Below are positions 14,201 to 25,300 of a stretch of DNA of 64,000 nucleotides, one piece after another; the stretch's first letter is position 1, and the number at the start of each line of letters is the position of its first letter. The DNA is from Clavelina lepadiformis (Eukaryota; Chordata; Ascidiacea; Aplousobranchia; Clavelinidae): contig NC_135244.1 in the NCBI RefSeq assembly GCF_947623445.1, forward strand, positions 15,004,860 to 15,068,859, written 5' to 3'. Both the position numbers and the translations under genes were made by a program. The notes beneath the pieces are model-generated. The model was not told the origin of the DNA. It was given only the letters and a program-made list of their open reading frames with translations, and searched no databases.

Positions 14201-14721
14201 TACTAGACCCTCCCTCAATCAATTCCATTTCCACATCGGTTTGGCTCGGCTACCCTGTGACCAGACCGCCACACGCATCGCGTCAGGGTGATTTCCCTAA
14301 TTCAAAACGATGCGGTTTTTCAAACCGACATCGGACATTGTGATCAATCAAATGACTGTACAAGAATATACGCAAGTTGAACCCAACCATACCTATAAAA
14401 CATGGTAATGAGCCGTTTGACCAGGTAGAAGTCTTCTTGCAACCCACCTTAAGCTTAACGCACGAAGATTTCTTCTGAACATGTTCACCGATTTTCAATG
14501 TAATTTGTCACGTGTATGATAGGCTTAACCTTAGCAGAAATTACGATTACAGCGGACAAGTTCTAGTCCTGAATTTAGGGCCATAGGATGTGAATAAATT
14601 GTTAAGCTGTTCCTGGGACACAGCAATGGCCCTAATTTATTTTCTTCACAGAAAGCCTGTGACAGTAAAAATAATAGCGAATGTTAGTTTAATTTCTTCT
14701 GCAATCTGCATTACTTATCAG

Positions 14722-15638
14722 TAGGGCAAGTTTTTGTTGCACTAAAAACGTGAGAAAGTTGCACTTAATTTTAACAAAAGTTGCAGTAAAAAGTTGCATT
14801 TATGCACAAGTTTTTAAAAGCATTAGGGTATGAGATACTCGAAAGGATCCGTTGTATAACCCAACAGTTTAAGATTTGCAGGGTGTCTGCTTGTTCCGTT
14901 TCTTTCTTCGCTATACAATCGATCATGCATACATTTATATGTTCTTTAGGTTTGAAACCTCATGACAGCATTTCGCTGTCAGCTCCTGTAGAGCTGTCAA
15001 ATTTGGTACTTTCCCATTTCACGGACGGCCTGGCGAGACCGCCGAAAATAACATTTTTTGCCGGTACGCAGCAAGAAAATAACGCAATGCGGAAATAATT
15101 TTCCGCAAAAAGCCAAACAGCAAAGCGTTAACCCACCCCTCCCCTCCCCCCAAAACAAGTCAAATACCACACCCCAACCCCCCTAGGTCTGCAACTAACT
15201 AAGCTATCTCAACAACAATTGACCTCGAAAGACTAGACACAACCTGTTTCCGTTTGTGCGGGCTTGGCCAAAAGCCAAGTCATACTTTCACTTCTAATTT
15301 AGTTCGGGCACTGTCGTGCTTGGCTGGGGTTGTTGAACTTCTAGCTTGCAAGCCAAGTGTTGCGTCATAGATAACATTGAGATGCAGCTAATCCATCACA
15401 TAGCTTTTGTTATGCAAAGCAAAGAGAATAGAAACATACTAGAAATAGTTTTATAGCATGTTTTTTAAGTCACTCCTTTACATTTTGCGCAATACTTGAT
15501 AAAAGTTGCAGTAAAAAGTTGCATGAAAAATAGAAAAAAGTTGCAATATAAAATTCCTACAAACAGCTTAAAACATCATAATACATAAATTCTGAGTATT
15601 TAGGAAGCTGTAAAAAAAAGTTGCAAAAACTTGCCCTA
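14722..15638. mobile_element. hAT non-autonomous element of TAGGG-end type
   Basis: The left end TAGGGCAAGTTTTTG and right end CAAAAACTTGCCCTA are flanked by the duplication CTTATCAG at 14714-14721 and 15639-15646. Subterminal AAAAGTTGCAGTAAAAAGTT motifs occur near both ends, and a C-rich run is at about 15129-15183. An open frame at 14802-15098 lies wholly inside and matches nothing I know. Confidence 0.85.
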
Positions 15639-15646
15639 CTTATCAG

Positions 15647-17006
15647 TGTACTGATTTTTTTCCAAAAAACATTACTTCAATCAAGTGTAATTTACCTCCC
15701 AGAACCGGCTTCATTACCGTCGCGGGGTAATTACCCCCATCACTGCTTATAACTAGAGATCGACCGATACGTTTTTTTTTCAATGTCGAAACCGATTAAT
15801 TATTTAATAGTCAAAGAAGCCGATAACCAATGTTAATTTGTAGTAAAACGGAAAGTGTTGACGTCAGAATTTTGAACAATAGAAACTAACACTTTTTAAA
15901 AATACATTTATATACCAGTACTTATCAAACAGCTTGCGTTTCAAAAGCATGTGGTGCTTGTGGCCATTTTGGCAAAATGTTACACTATCAACACATTACA
16001 GTAAAGGAATATAATTTTGAAGTTAAACAGCTGTGCATGCAAAACTTTCACTGCTGGTGAGCTGCCTAGTCTTGCCTTGGCACTGTGTATAACTGGGACA
16101 ATGGAGCACCGGAGACATAGGGAGAAACCGTTTGCGGAGTGAGCCAAATTATCCAGTTTTATCCAAGCTATAAATCAAAATGCAAAATATCAGCGCCGAT
16201 TATTATAACTCACAGGCGATAATCAGCTAGTCCTTACTTAAAAACTTTCTGGTAAATAGTTTGTTGATATATTACATTGAACAGTACCGTATTGGGCGTT
16301 TAATAGATTATTATGCCACCTTGCAATCTTTCTTTTTTATACAACAAATCAAACACACATGATACTACTTACAAACATGGTATTTACATATATACAAAGT
16401 CACTATAAAGTGATTTGGCAGTATTCAGCAAGCCCAAACATAAGTATTTACAAAAGAATAAACAGATCACATAAAGCAGCAGGTTACAAAAACAAGATCG
16501 CATCAATTTTCACAACAAAAATAAAAATGTACAGCAGCAAAAACAACAAGCTTTTCTACAAAAACTGTATATACACAATATTATACTGTGCAACAGTATT
16601 TTTGGCAGTGAGTAGTAGCCGTGGCCCAAAACAGACTTTCAGACAAAAATAAACATACTTACAAGATATGTACAAAGGCAAATTAAGCACAACTTAGCAA
16701 ATTGATAAACACTACACTTTCCGTACAAGTGTCTCAACCAAAACTAACTTTGTTGTCATTTTTTTCTTTATGTTGTAAATGGTGCACTATCTTTACATTT
16801 AACAGTACATAAAATTTGACGATAAGGCAAAGACATCATAATACAAACCATATTTGCTTATTTTACAATGAATCAATTAGTTAATTGAAAAACCATAGTT
16901 AAGTGGGATCATTGTACACAAAATACTTTTTTTACATCCAATTTATAAGCAATGATACAGCAATTTTAGCAATAGCGCTTATATAAATTGTGACATGATA
17001 CACCAT
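15647..17006. other. MCM5 downstream region with a probable decayed repeat
   Basis: From about 15752 the sequence CTAGAGATCGACCGATACG, with later AAACCGATTAATTATT, and at 16190-16230 GCCGATTATT..GGCGATAATC, look like the two ends of a degraded DNA transposon of about 480 bp. I could not find a clean TSD. The remainder should include the MCM5 3' UTR. No exact AATAAA is visible on the minus strand near 17007, though a CATAAA variant lies about 230 bp away. Confidence 0.4.
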
Positions 17007-19235
17007 TCATTTAATACGATAAAGCATTTTTCGTTGCATTCTATGTTGGATTTCTCCTCTTCTCATCATTAACTGCAACACTTTGTAAATTTTTCTTTCT
17101 TCATACTTCTGCTTCACAAAATCTTGAACAATTGCAAATTCAGAAACTTGAGAACCCACAACAAATCGCCTTTTGATTTGTCGTTCAATTCGACTAAGCT
17201 CCTCTTGATCAGATGTGGATGTAAACCCTTCTACTCCAGACAGGTTTCCAGTCATGGCTGCATCCAACGTAGAGACCTGAAACAAACGAAGTGCCTCATC
17301 TACTTCTGCTTCACCAGCAAATGCTTGGAGTTTCATTTTAGCCAGAGACTCTGCTATTCTGACAATCGCCTCCAACTGTCTAACAGTAATAGGAATTGAA
17401 GTTTTCTTTTCTGCTTCTCTTTCATGATTTCTTGCTCCAGATCTCATGAGGACATATCGATTTTGGAGCTTGTCACACGCAGCTTCAGAAAGCCTTGGAC
17501 CACAACGGCTGCGACAATAAGCTATGTATTTCGTAAGTGTTAAAATGTCAATCTCGCCACTAGTGGTGTCCGGTGCTGAAGTCACATTAGCTGCCATATG
17601 CACACCCATGACATGCTTTGCAAGTGTAATGTCCCTGGACTGGTCATGCTCATCTTTAACAATGAAAATCATATCAAAACGGGACAAAATCGTTGGCATA
17701 AAATCAATGTTTTGTTCGCCCTTTGTATCATCCCAGCGGCCAAATACTGAGTTGGCAGCCGCCAAAACAGAGCATCTGGAGTTTAAGGTTGTTGTTATAC
17801 CCGCTTTGGCAATTGAAATTGTTTGCTGCTCCATAGCTTCATGGATAGCAACCCTGTCATCCTCTCTCATCTTATCAAACTCATCGATACAAACTACACC
17901 ACCATCTGCAAGAACCATTGCACCACCTTCCATAACAAAGTTCCTTGATGACGGATCTCTCATCACAGCCGCTGTCAAACCAGCTGCACTGCTGCCTTTT
18001 CCAGATGTGTAAACACCTATAGGAGAAACCTGCTCAACAAATTTTAAAAGCTGTGATTTAGCAGTTCCAGGATCTCCCAATAACAAAATATTTATGTCAC
18101 CTCGACGTGTAAGGCCATCTGGAAGCCGTTTTCGAGAACCTCCAAAAAGCAAACAAGAAATAGCTTTCTTTATATCAAGACTTCCAAAGATCGAAGGAGC
18201 GATAGATTTTCCTATTGTATCACAAATGTTTGGAGATGTAGCCAATCGTCTTATGTTTTCTTCATCCTCCTGAGTGAAAGTAATTCCCATTGACCTTCCG
18301 GGTCCACCAGTTTCCACCTCCACACCAAGAACTCTTACATAAGGAGAACGAATTCCTGCACCTATTCTGCTTTTCTTTTCCCTCCCTCTGACAGTAACCC
18401 CTTTTGCTGCTCGTCTTATGGCATAAATTCCAATAACAGTTACTCTATTACCAGGTACTATTCGATCACAAAGATAACGATCAATGTATAACTGCAAATG
18501 ACGTGGCATTTCACCCATGGGCACAGCATCTGGCGCTTCTTGAAGTTTCAAAGTCTGGAAATCCACACAAGTGCATTTATCAGGCAGAATAAAATATGGG
18601 TCCATTGGACAGGGTTCACGACCCTGTGCCTCAGTAGTACATTTTCGAGGCAAGGTGTACCCTTCCAATCCTGGACGAACCTGAATATTTGGCACAACGG
18701 AACGACATGAACGACACATGAGAGAGATTTTGGTTGCTTTTGAACGAACTGATGATGCTGAAACTGCAATACCAGGAACTTTTACCAACTTTGACATCAT
18801 TGAGGCTTTTAGGTTTCGAACGGAAATACACCTGGCCGACGATTTAAACATAATTTGAATGTCTTGGACACTTCCTTCATTTTCAGGCCTGGGCCGTGTT
18901 ACTTCATCAGCAATCTCTTTTGCTGCCTGCTCAAACAGTGTTAGATACTCTGCTGGACGGTGATATATGTAATCAGCTAATTCATCATCATATGATGCCA
19001 GGTGGCCCAGATCAACTTCAAGCCAATATTCTCCAAGGTTGTAGCGACGCTTTAATTGATCTCTGTATAAATACGATACACCAGTTGATGTTGAAGATAC
19101 ACAAAACTCCCTTAAAAAGTCTCGAAACTTCTTTTTTATGGCTGTTCTTTGAGCTTGTGCATTATCAGTTTGTTCATCTCCCCCAAAATTATCACTGAAG
19201 AAAATACCAGGATCATCAAAGCCTGACATAGCCAT
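17007..19235 (-). CDS. MCM5: DNA replication licensing factor MCM5
   Basis: A single uninterrupted frame of 742 codons, against 734 for human MCM5. MCM5 is one subunit of the MCM2-7 helicase loaded at replication origins. The N-terminal segment [16 protein letters not shown] is diagnostic for MCM5. A zinc-ribbon region has Cys174, Cys177, Cys199 and Cys209. The AAA+ core has Walker [10 protein letters not shown] at 387-395, Walker B CIDEFDKM at 449-456 and the arginine finger SRFD at 518-521. The C-terminus ends in the winged-helix region. Other animals' start aligns with Met3, so the ATG six bases in may be the real start. The lack of any intron stands out next to the split genes around it. 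No frameshift or lost key residue is seen, so it looks functional. Confidence 0.97.
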   Translation of the reverse strand: MAMSGFDDPGIFFSDNFGGDEQTDNAQAQRTAIKKKFRDFLREFCVSSTSTGVSYLYRDQLKRRYNLGEYWLEVDLGHLASYDDELADYIYHRPAEYLTLFEQAAKEIADEVTRPRPENEGSVQDIQIMFKSSARCISVRNLKASMMSKLVKVPGIAVSASSVRSKATKISLMCRSCRSVVPNIQVRPGLEGYTLPRKCTTEAQGREPCPMDPYFILPDKCTCVDFQTLKLQEAPDAVPMGEMPRHLQLYIDRYLCDRIVPGNRVTVIGIYAIRRAAKGVTVRGREKKSRIGAGIRSPYVRVLGVEVETGGPGRSMGITFTQEDEENIRRLATSPNICDTIGKSIAPSIFGSLDIKKAISCLLFGGSRKRLPDGLTRRGDINILLLGDPGTAKSQLLKFVEQVSPIGVYTSGKGSSAAGLTAAVMRDPSSRNFVMEGGAMVLADGGVVCIDEFDKMREDDRVAIHEAMEQQTISIAKAGITTTLNSRCSVLAAANSVFGRWDDTKGEQNIDFMPTILSRFDMIFIVKDEHDQSRDITLAKHVMGVHMAANVTSAPDTTSGEIDILTLTKYIAYCRSRCGPRLSEAACDKLQNRYVLMRSGARNHEREAEKKTSIPITVRQLEAIVRIAESLAKMKLQAFAGEAEVDEALRLFQVSTLDAAMTGNLSGVEGFTSTSDQEELSRIERQIKRRFVVGSQVSEFAIVQDFVKQKYEERKIYKVLQLMMRRGEIQHRMQRKMLYRIK

Positions 19236-20390
19236 TTTTCAACCAATTTTGTGTGTAAACCAAGGTTCAAGTATCAACTAATAACTATGCCAACCTTATT
19301 ACCAAAATATGTACATCTCATCATACTGCATTTGCAAAATCAATTTGTTAAAATTCCAATGCAAAGATCAATCTAATATTGCAACCAACGATAAAATTTC
19401 ACTTAAATAAAAAACTGACTAAAATTTAAATTCTAATAGATACAGTATATAACAGCGAAGCATGTGATGTAAAAGGCATAAGAGTTTGTGTCTAAAGTTT
19501 GAGTTTATCTACAGTGCTTGTAAAAGTAGATATTATTCTTGTATTATCACTGCTAGCCTACTGATTTAAACTTTTTTCTAAATTCAAAAAAAAAAACTTC
19601 TATTACGTGCAGTTAAAGCAAAGCAAACTTTATGCATTTTATGTTGTTATTATGCTTCGCTGACCACACATGGTAACATCATATCAAACAAGAATTTAAA
19701 GAGTTAAAATATTCTTAAGTATAAGCGGTCGAAAATTTCGTGCAACACAAAAAATTGCTGGCAGTAACTCATAAAAAATATTTTATATTTTTATCTTCCA
19801 CTGTTGACCAAAGTTCAAATCAAACCTGATAGAGTTTAACCTACCAACAACAGGTAAAATAACAATAATTGATACTGGTCCAATGGATGCCGTATTTCTG
19901 TGCAACAGCAGCTTTGATGAAAATACACCTACTTAAAAGAACAAAAAATAGCCTAGTGATCTATTCTACGGGGTTCGGTTTAGGGACATGCACCTCAAGA
20001 AAGTGTAATTTATACATAACGTTAGCAATGGTGCTGAAAGTATTAATTTTTTGGGTTTAATGGAACAACTTAATTTATTGAAATCAACTGCTGAAGTGCT
20101 AAACTGGCTAAGAATTGTTCAAATCTTAAAATTTTGAATATAGCCTATGATGGTAGGCATATATAAATATGTTGATTGGCCACTTTATAGTACAGATTGG
20201 AAAGTTTGCTGGTTTAATGCAGAAATCCACAGCGCAACAAGCTCAAAAGAAAACGACTAGCCTATATACACAAATCCTGCAGATTCACGTTTTCATGTGG
20301 GAGTGCAGAAGTACTAAGAGACCTGAAAAAAGCATGTCTGAGCAACTTTGTTTTTTTTGCGAGTCATTTGTGCAAGTAAGGTTTTTCTTA
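19236..20390. other. MCM5 upstream region, no gene seen
   Basis: The MCM5 promoter should be here unless there is an untranslated first exon further up. I see no canonical E2F site within the first kilobase, which is unusual for an MCM gene. The region is AT-rich with short A and T runs and no credible exon. Confidence 0.4.
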
Positions 20391-20398
20391 GTCAGTAG

Positions 20399-21288
20399 TA
20401 GGGTTAGTTCGGATATCAATAATTTTTACTATCCGGATAACGGATATATCCGTATATTTGGAATTTATCTAACCGGTTAACCGGTTAGATAACTGCTAAG
20501 TGAAACAATCGATTTCACGAGGTTTGCATGAAAAATGGATTGTAAAATCATTACACAGTTTTATTGCAGATCTACGCACACGCGCAGTACGAGCGAACAC
20601 GAGAAAAATCACGCAAATTTAATGTTCACTGCTTCTGCAACGCCCTCCTTATAAAGCACAATGCATCATTCAATCATTCATTATGCTTTCTTTGTGACGT
20701 GATACTAAATTTCACTCGTGCATTTTACGAGTACCGTAGTTGAAAGTATAAGACAGGGGTGGACAAACTGCGGCTCTCCGGCATGTTTTTTGTGGCTCTT
20801 CTAGTCGAATCGTAAAATTTCAAAGAAATTGTATAGGCTACCAAGACTACCGTTTATGAACGTTTCTCTCTTTTTCTTTTCCTTATTTAGGCCAGCATTC
20901 ATGACAAGTTGTTAATTATTCAAATTTAATGATATTTTTCGATTGAGGAATGCAGATATGGAAAAATTAAACGATATAACTATTTATGACGTCATAAGTT
21001 CTTATGACTTGGCTCGTCAGTAAAAATTTAACAACCAAAGCGGCTCTCGGGTTCAAAAAGGTTGCCCACCCCTGGTATAAGACAATAGAAGTGTGAAAAA
21101 AGGTTTAATTGCGCTCAGCGGGAGTCAGCCTCTACGTAACAAAGAATGTTCAAACTTATTAAAAAGTGTAAAACGCATTAGCAACGATACTCTTTTAACC
21201 GGTTAACCGGCAGATTTATATCCGGATATCAGATAGAAAAAAACCCTGCGGTTAACCGGTTAACCGCTATCCGGATAATCCAACCCTA
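20399..21288. mobile_element. hAT element of TAGGG-end type, split by a younger hAT
   Basis: The left end TAGGGTTAGTTCGGATATC and right end ATCCGGATAATCCAACCCTA are flanked by the duplication GTCAGTAG at 20391-20398 and 21289-21296. Next to both ends lie repeated TATCCGGATA and GGTTAACCGGTTA motifs, which are themselves palindromic. A second element with its own TSD is inserted at 20754-21074, so the host copy would be about 560 bp without it. Confidence 0.85.
20754..21074. mobile_element. hAT non-autonomous element nested in another hAT
   Basis: The left end CAGGGGTGGACAAACTGCGG and right end AGGTTGCCCACCCCTG are flanked by GTATAAGA at 20746-20753 and 21075-21082. About 110 bp of its left arm (CTCTCCGGCATGTTTTTTGT and onward) matches, in inverted orientation, the right arm of the element at 46261-46654. 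The two are therefore members of one family. Confidence 0.85.
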
Positions 21289-21719
21289 GTCAGTAGTGCA
21301 CTGCTTCGGACATTTTCCTTCAAGTTCTTGTTTTCCTTTTTAATTTACATTTCTTACACACTTCAATAGGCTGCTTTACTTTACATAAGTCTACCCTTGT
21401 GTTTCCAACTTTGTTCAGTACCTTACTATACACTACGCTTATCAGCTTGCAAAAAATTTTTTATCAAATTTTATTCATCGGCCAATATACTCCTATAAAA
21501 AATTAACTTTGTTGTGCTTCCGGAAAAGAACACGCCAACTCCTATTGAGTGTCAGATGAAGCCTCATCATTGTGTTCAGAAAACCTGATCGGCCACAAAG
21601 CATTAGTATGATAATTTAATGTTTTTCCTCTGAGAAAAGTTTTTGTACAACTTAAACCCGGTGATGATTCCTCGTCACATCTTTCGACTGTCACACATAT
21701 TTTATTTTGTTCTTCTGAT

Positions 21720-21894
21720 TTTTTTTATAATATTGCCTGAATTTAGAACTATCCACCAGTTCCACTGCACAGGAGCAAGTGTCATTAATGTCTTACTCAA
21801 GGGCATTACAACGGTATAGTGCCACTGGGTATCAAACACGGAACTTAAGCCGTTTTTTTTGTGAGGCCAGTGCTCAAACCACTCTGCTACCAAG
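21720..21894 (-). repeat. tRNA-derived SINE
   Basis: Read on the minus strand it starts CTTGGTAGCAGAGTGGTTTG, which contains an A-box-like TAGCAGAGTGG. GTTTGATACCC follows about 50 bases on and matches a B box. Next comes GCCCTTGAGTAAGACATTAA, resembling the CCCTTGAGCAAGGCACTTAA central motif common in animal SINEs. The 3' end is AT-rich. It is not a tRNA gene: the cloverleaf cannot form and the spacer is interrupted by an A run. Confidence 0.65.
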
Positions 21895-22406
21895 ATTCTC
21901 TGTTTATTTATTATAACAAGGACTTGAAAAATCAGCTGTTTTTTGTTTATTACAAATTTCTCTCAAGAAAAAAACCGGCGGAACGTTGTCGTTGTTCAGC
22001 GTCCAACTGCCGCTTTCCACTACAGCACTTTGACGCGCTGTTACCGGCATCTATTTATACTATGATATCTGACAAATGTTGTGCTGTTTAGCATACATTA
22101 ACCTACAAACTTACAGATCAACAAATATTGCAACCTGGACGACTAGGCTATACCAGGTTAAATGTTCAATGAATTTACATCTAAACGTTCTTCCAGCTTA
22201 GGCTAACCTTTCACTTTAACCCAGTCTTTATTGGCTTGGTGTCCTTTTCATAACAATTGCACAAAAAATACAATGATAAAACATCACGCATTTGACGAAA
22301 TCCGAGTAGAAACTTTGACGTGAAGACTGTAACGTCTTGACTGGTCAAAAAAGTCAACCTCGCAAACCACAACAGTCCAACATGCACCACGGTACCATTA
22401 TCAAGC

Positions 22407-22418
22407 TTTCCCGCCAAA
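22407..22418 (-). promoter_or_regulatory. E2F-like site
   Basis: The minus strand reads TTTGGCGGGAAA, a full match to the E2F consensus. It lies 3.2 kb above the MCM5 start codon and would be useful only if MCM5 has an untranslated first exon here or the site works at a distance. Functional use is inference. Confidence 0.3.
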
Positions 22419-22728
22419 TCTCTATTTGCCAATCTCCTATTTACAGATTCCCGCTTTTTTAAATGACGTAAAGCAAAGAGATCTGCAAAGAAGATGAGAA
22501 TATTGAAAGGAAAAAATATAATTTGTCTACGAAAAAAACTTTAAACAAAAATTGTTATGTTATTTTTGGTTATCAGTACCTATAAAATATAAGTGATTAA
22601 CAAAAATAAATTAACATTGTAGAAAATATTGTAAATTATTGTTAAACGTTACTTGTTAAACTGTTCGTTTCCTTCATCTTATTTAGTGTTACCGGTAAGT
22701 TAGAAATGGAAAACGAAAGGTTTTTGCG

Positions 22729-22740
22729 ATTGGCGCCAAT
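22729..22740. promoter_or_regulatory. Palindromic ATTGGCGCCAAT site
   Basis: The 12 bp perfect palindrome combines a GGCGCC E2F-like core with CCAAT-box sequence on both strands. It lies about 310 bp from the TTTGGCGGGAAA site. Whether it belongs to a promoter is unknown. Confidence 0.25.
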
Positions 22741-23822
22741 ACGGCGGAGTCAATACAGCAGAGATAATAGGATTGGTGAATTTAGGTCTACTCCGAAAAA
22801 ATATGAAAGCACCCATCCCCACTTTTACTAAAACTTCCAAATTAGGTGTCCATCAAACAAGTTTTTACAAAAAAAAAGAAACAAAGCGTAAAAGCTTGTG
22901 ATGAAACCACAAGACAAGGCGACATCCGCCAGTGTTTGCCAGCCTATCCAGAGATTGCCGAGTGTGTAGGCTACATCTATATTTTGAACTCCTGCTTCCG
23001 CTAAGGTCAAATATGCAAACTCCGACCGGACTACTCTCTGGCGACCAACTCTGTGTTAGGTTAAACTGTATCAAACATCAAGGCATCAACAACATTGCTA
23101 GGTGGCCTAAAATCTAGACCAAAATTTATAAATTATCCTAATTCTACGTTCACCTGCTGCTGAATCGGACGGTAAGCAAGTCATCAAATTTGACTGGTTT
23201 GAATCGATTTTTGTTAGTTCGACTTTGATTAAACAATATTTCTTCCCAAATTTTTGTGGTTTTTGTACATAAAAATTTCAAATTTAGTTTATAGAGACAG
23301 TGACTTAGTGATTTTTCAAAGACTTTACTTGACTCTGTTTCGAGCTCCTTTCTAGAAGTAGGTAGGCAAAAATAATAAGACATAAAAGACTTGACTTGAC
23401 TGACTCGAATCAATACTTGAAATAAGCTCACTTTACTCGAGTCGATTGTATTTTATGATGCTATGCTTTATAGCATTGACGCAGCCTACAACAAATCTAT
23501 GTTCAGTGGTCCAATCACATCAGAGTGGAACTAACTTGAAACGATTTTGTTTGTCTACAAACGCATTTTCAATATGTCATTATTGTAGGCCTAATATTAG
23601 GGTACGTGACAACGTAATTTGATTTCTGCAGTCGTAGGCTATGATCAAAATATTATTGATTAGACATCAGCTTAATTTGAACTCGGCGTCTGAGCAAGAG
23701 TTGCGTTTAAATTTTATTTCTGAGTCTTATACTTGCAGAGTAAAACTGTGCTCAGCTTCAGATAAATGTTATGAAATAATTTTTAAAGGTTCGGCGCTCT
23801 ACATGTTTGGCATAGCCTAGAC

Positions 23823-24074
23823 CAGGGGTGTTCAAATGATTTCTGCCATGATTCACCACAGCCAAACCTGACAACATAATGATCCACTAAATACGAATAG
23901 CAAACATATTGGACATGCGTAAATTTTTATGGTGCTTTATTTATGTAAACGTACCCTACATTGTAGGGCCTACAACATATTAATAACTTTGTCAAAGTCA
24001 AAAGTGAAGTGTGCTTCAGCACACACAAAAAGTTGAAAAGATCCGGATCGAGATCCGCCATTTGAACGCCCCCG
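23823..24074. mobile_element. hAT non-autonomous element, imperfect TSD
   Basis: The left end CAGGGGTGTTCAAATG and right end CATTTGAACGCCCCCG are inverted copies with two mismatches. The flanks are GCCTAGAC (23815-23822) and GGCTAGAC (24075-24082), agreeing at seven of eight positions. No coding content. Confidence 0.75.
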
Positions 24075-25300
24075 GGCTAGACAAAGACTTCTCAAACTAT
24101 GGATCGCGATTCCGTTTGGGACGAATAAAACGCAAATGCTTAGTGTGATGTGAAAGTCTTTAAAAAGATTGCAAGAATGCTAAGATCAACTTAACTTTCC
24201 TTGTTGTTCAATTCTTTCATTCATAATTACGTTTCTCTAGTTTTTTTTTATTCCGCAGCTTACGTAACGTTTTTTCCTAATATAAGCCGCCCAAAAACAA
24301 GCCAGTACAACATTCTTTTTTCCCGACATCGGACAAAACGTAAAAATAAAACCTCTTGTGGTTTCATAAGTTTAATAACCAACGCTATTAGTGAACAAAG
24401 AAGTTTACATTGTCGTATGTTAGCGAAGTAAACAGGTCACATCGTTTATTGTGAAAAACAAATTGAACTATAACTGCTACTGTTCCCGGCATAGAGAATC
24501 GTGTGCAGTAGCTGTAATAGATTATGCGAATAAACCGTTACGTCTAGCAAATGTTTCGCATGCACTATATAAGAGCTCTGCAGTTTACTATGCAATGGGG
24601 CCGCTAAAATGTTATTATCAGTTTCAGCAAAACATAGTGCGATCGATTGTGTAAATTTTAGTACAGAAAAGCGTAAACGTACGAAAGCAATTTGAGTCTA
24701 CTAACGATACAAATCATTCACATATCGTGGGATGTGAAATTAGCACCAAAAACTACGAAATGATGTGTTGCTTTGCAATGTACCGGAATATTATGTTTTG
24801 TGATTGTGTAGACTGCGTTTTCGTTAGCCTTATGTGGTGGTGACCAATTCACAATGTCATGAAATGGAACCAAGGTGGTCAACAAATGGCCTATCTGCCA
24901 TCAATATATACAATACATGGGACATTGCATACAAAAACGAAATCATGAATAAAGCAAGGATTGGCGAATGGGTTAAACAAAATCCCACTGGGTAAAACGA
25001 TACGCGTGCGCTTTAAATGAAGAATGTCAGAAGAATATAAACAAGATAACAGAAATCGTTGGCATATTGCAATCAAAACAAAAAAGCGTAAAAAATACGA
25101 GTGCCTTCATACTGCAAGTCATTAACAAGAATGTTAGGCTTTGTGTTTGACATGGCATGAGGAGACCATGGCTTGCTTAAACATGTTATTCATGGAGAGA
25201 TAAAACTTGTAAGGATTAGTAACACTGGCCTTGGGATAATATTATGAAAAAAAAAACTTGAGAGATTTCTGAAAAGTTTCACAAGAGCATTGGGGAGACA

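Larger units (their letters stand above)
21297..25300. other. Gap between MCM5 and FAM107 with SINE and hAT copies
   Basis: Apart from the repeats listed separately I see no certain gene. A 41-codon frame at 22706-22831 on the plus strand (MENERFLRLAPIRRSQYSRD then NRIGEFRSTPKKYEST) has an unusually protein-like composition, but it has no proven neighbours. A CTTGACTTGACTGACTCGA-like repeat patch covers about 23290-23445. Confidence 0.4.

Noticed and set aside
14802..15098. 98-codon open frame
   Set aside because: It lies entirely within a hAT element with intact ends and TSD, and resembles no transposase.
15752..16235. A clean transposon between AGATCGACCGATA and GGCGATAATC
   Set aside because: The two ends are only loosely complementary and the flanks do not match, so it is noted only as a probable decayed repeat.
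17524..18012. 162-codon plus-strand frame
   Set aside because: It is the antisense shadow of the MCM5 ATPase region.
21720..21894. Candidate tRNA gene on the minus strand
   Set aside because: A-box and B-box sequences exist, but the region between them cannot form tRNA arms and the typical SINE core follows.
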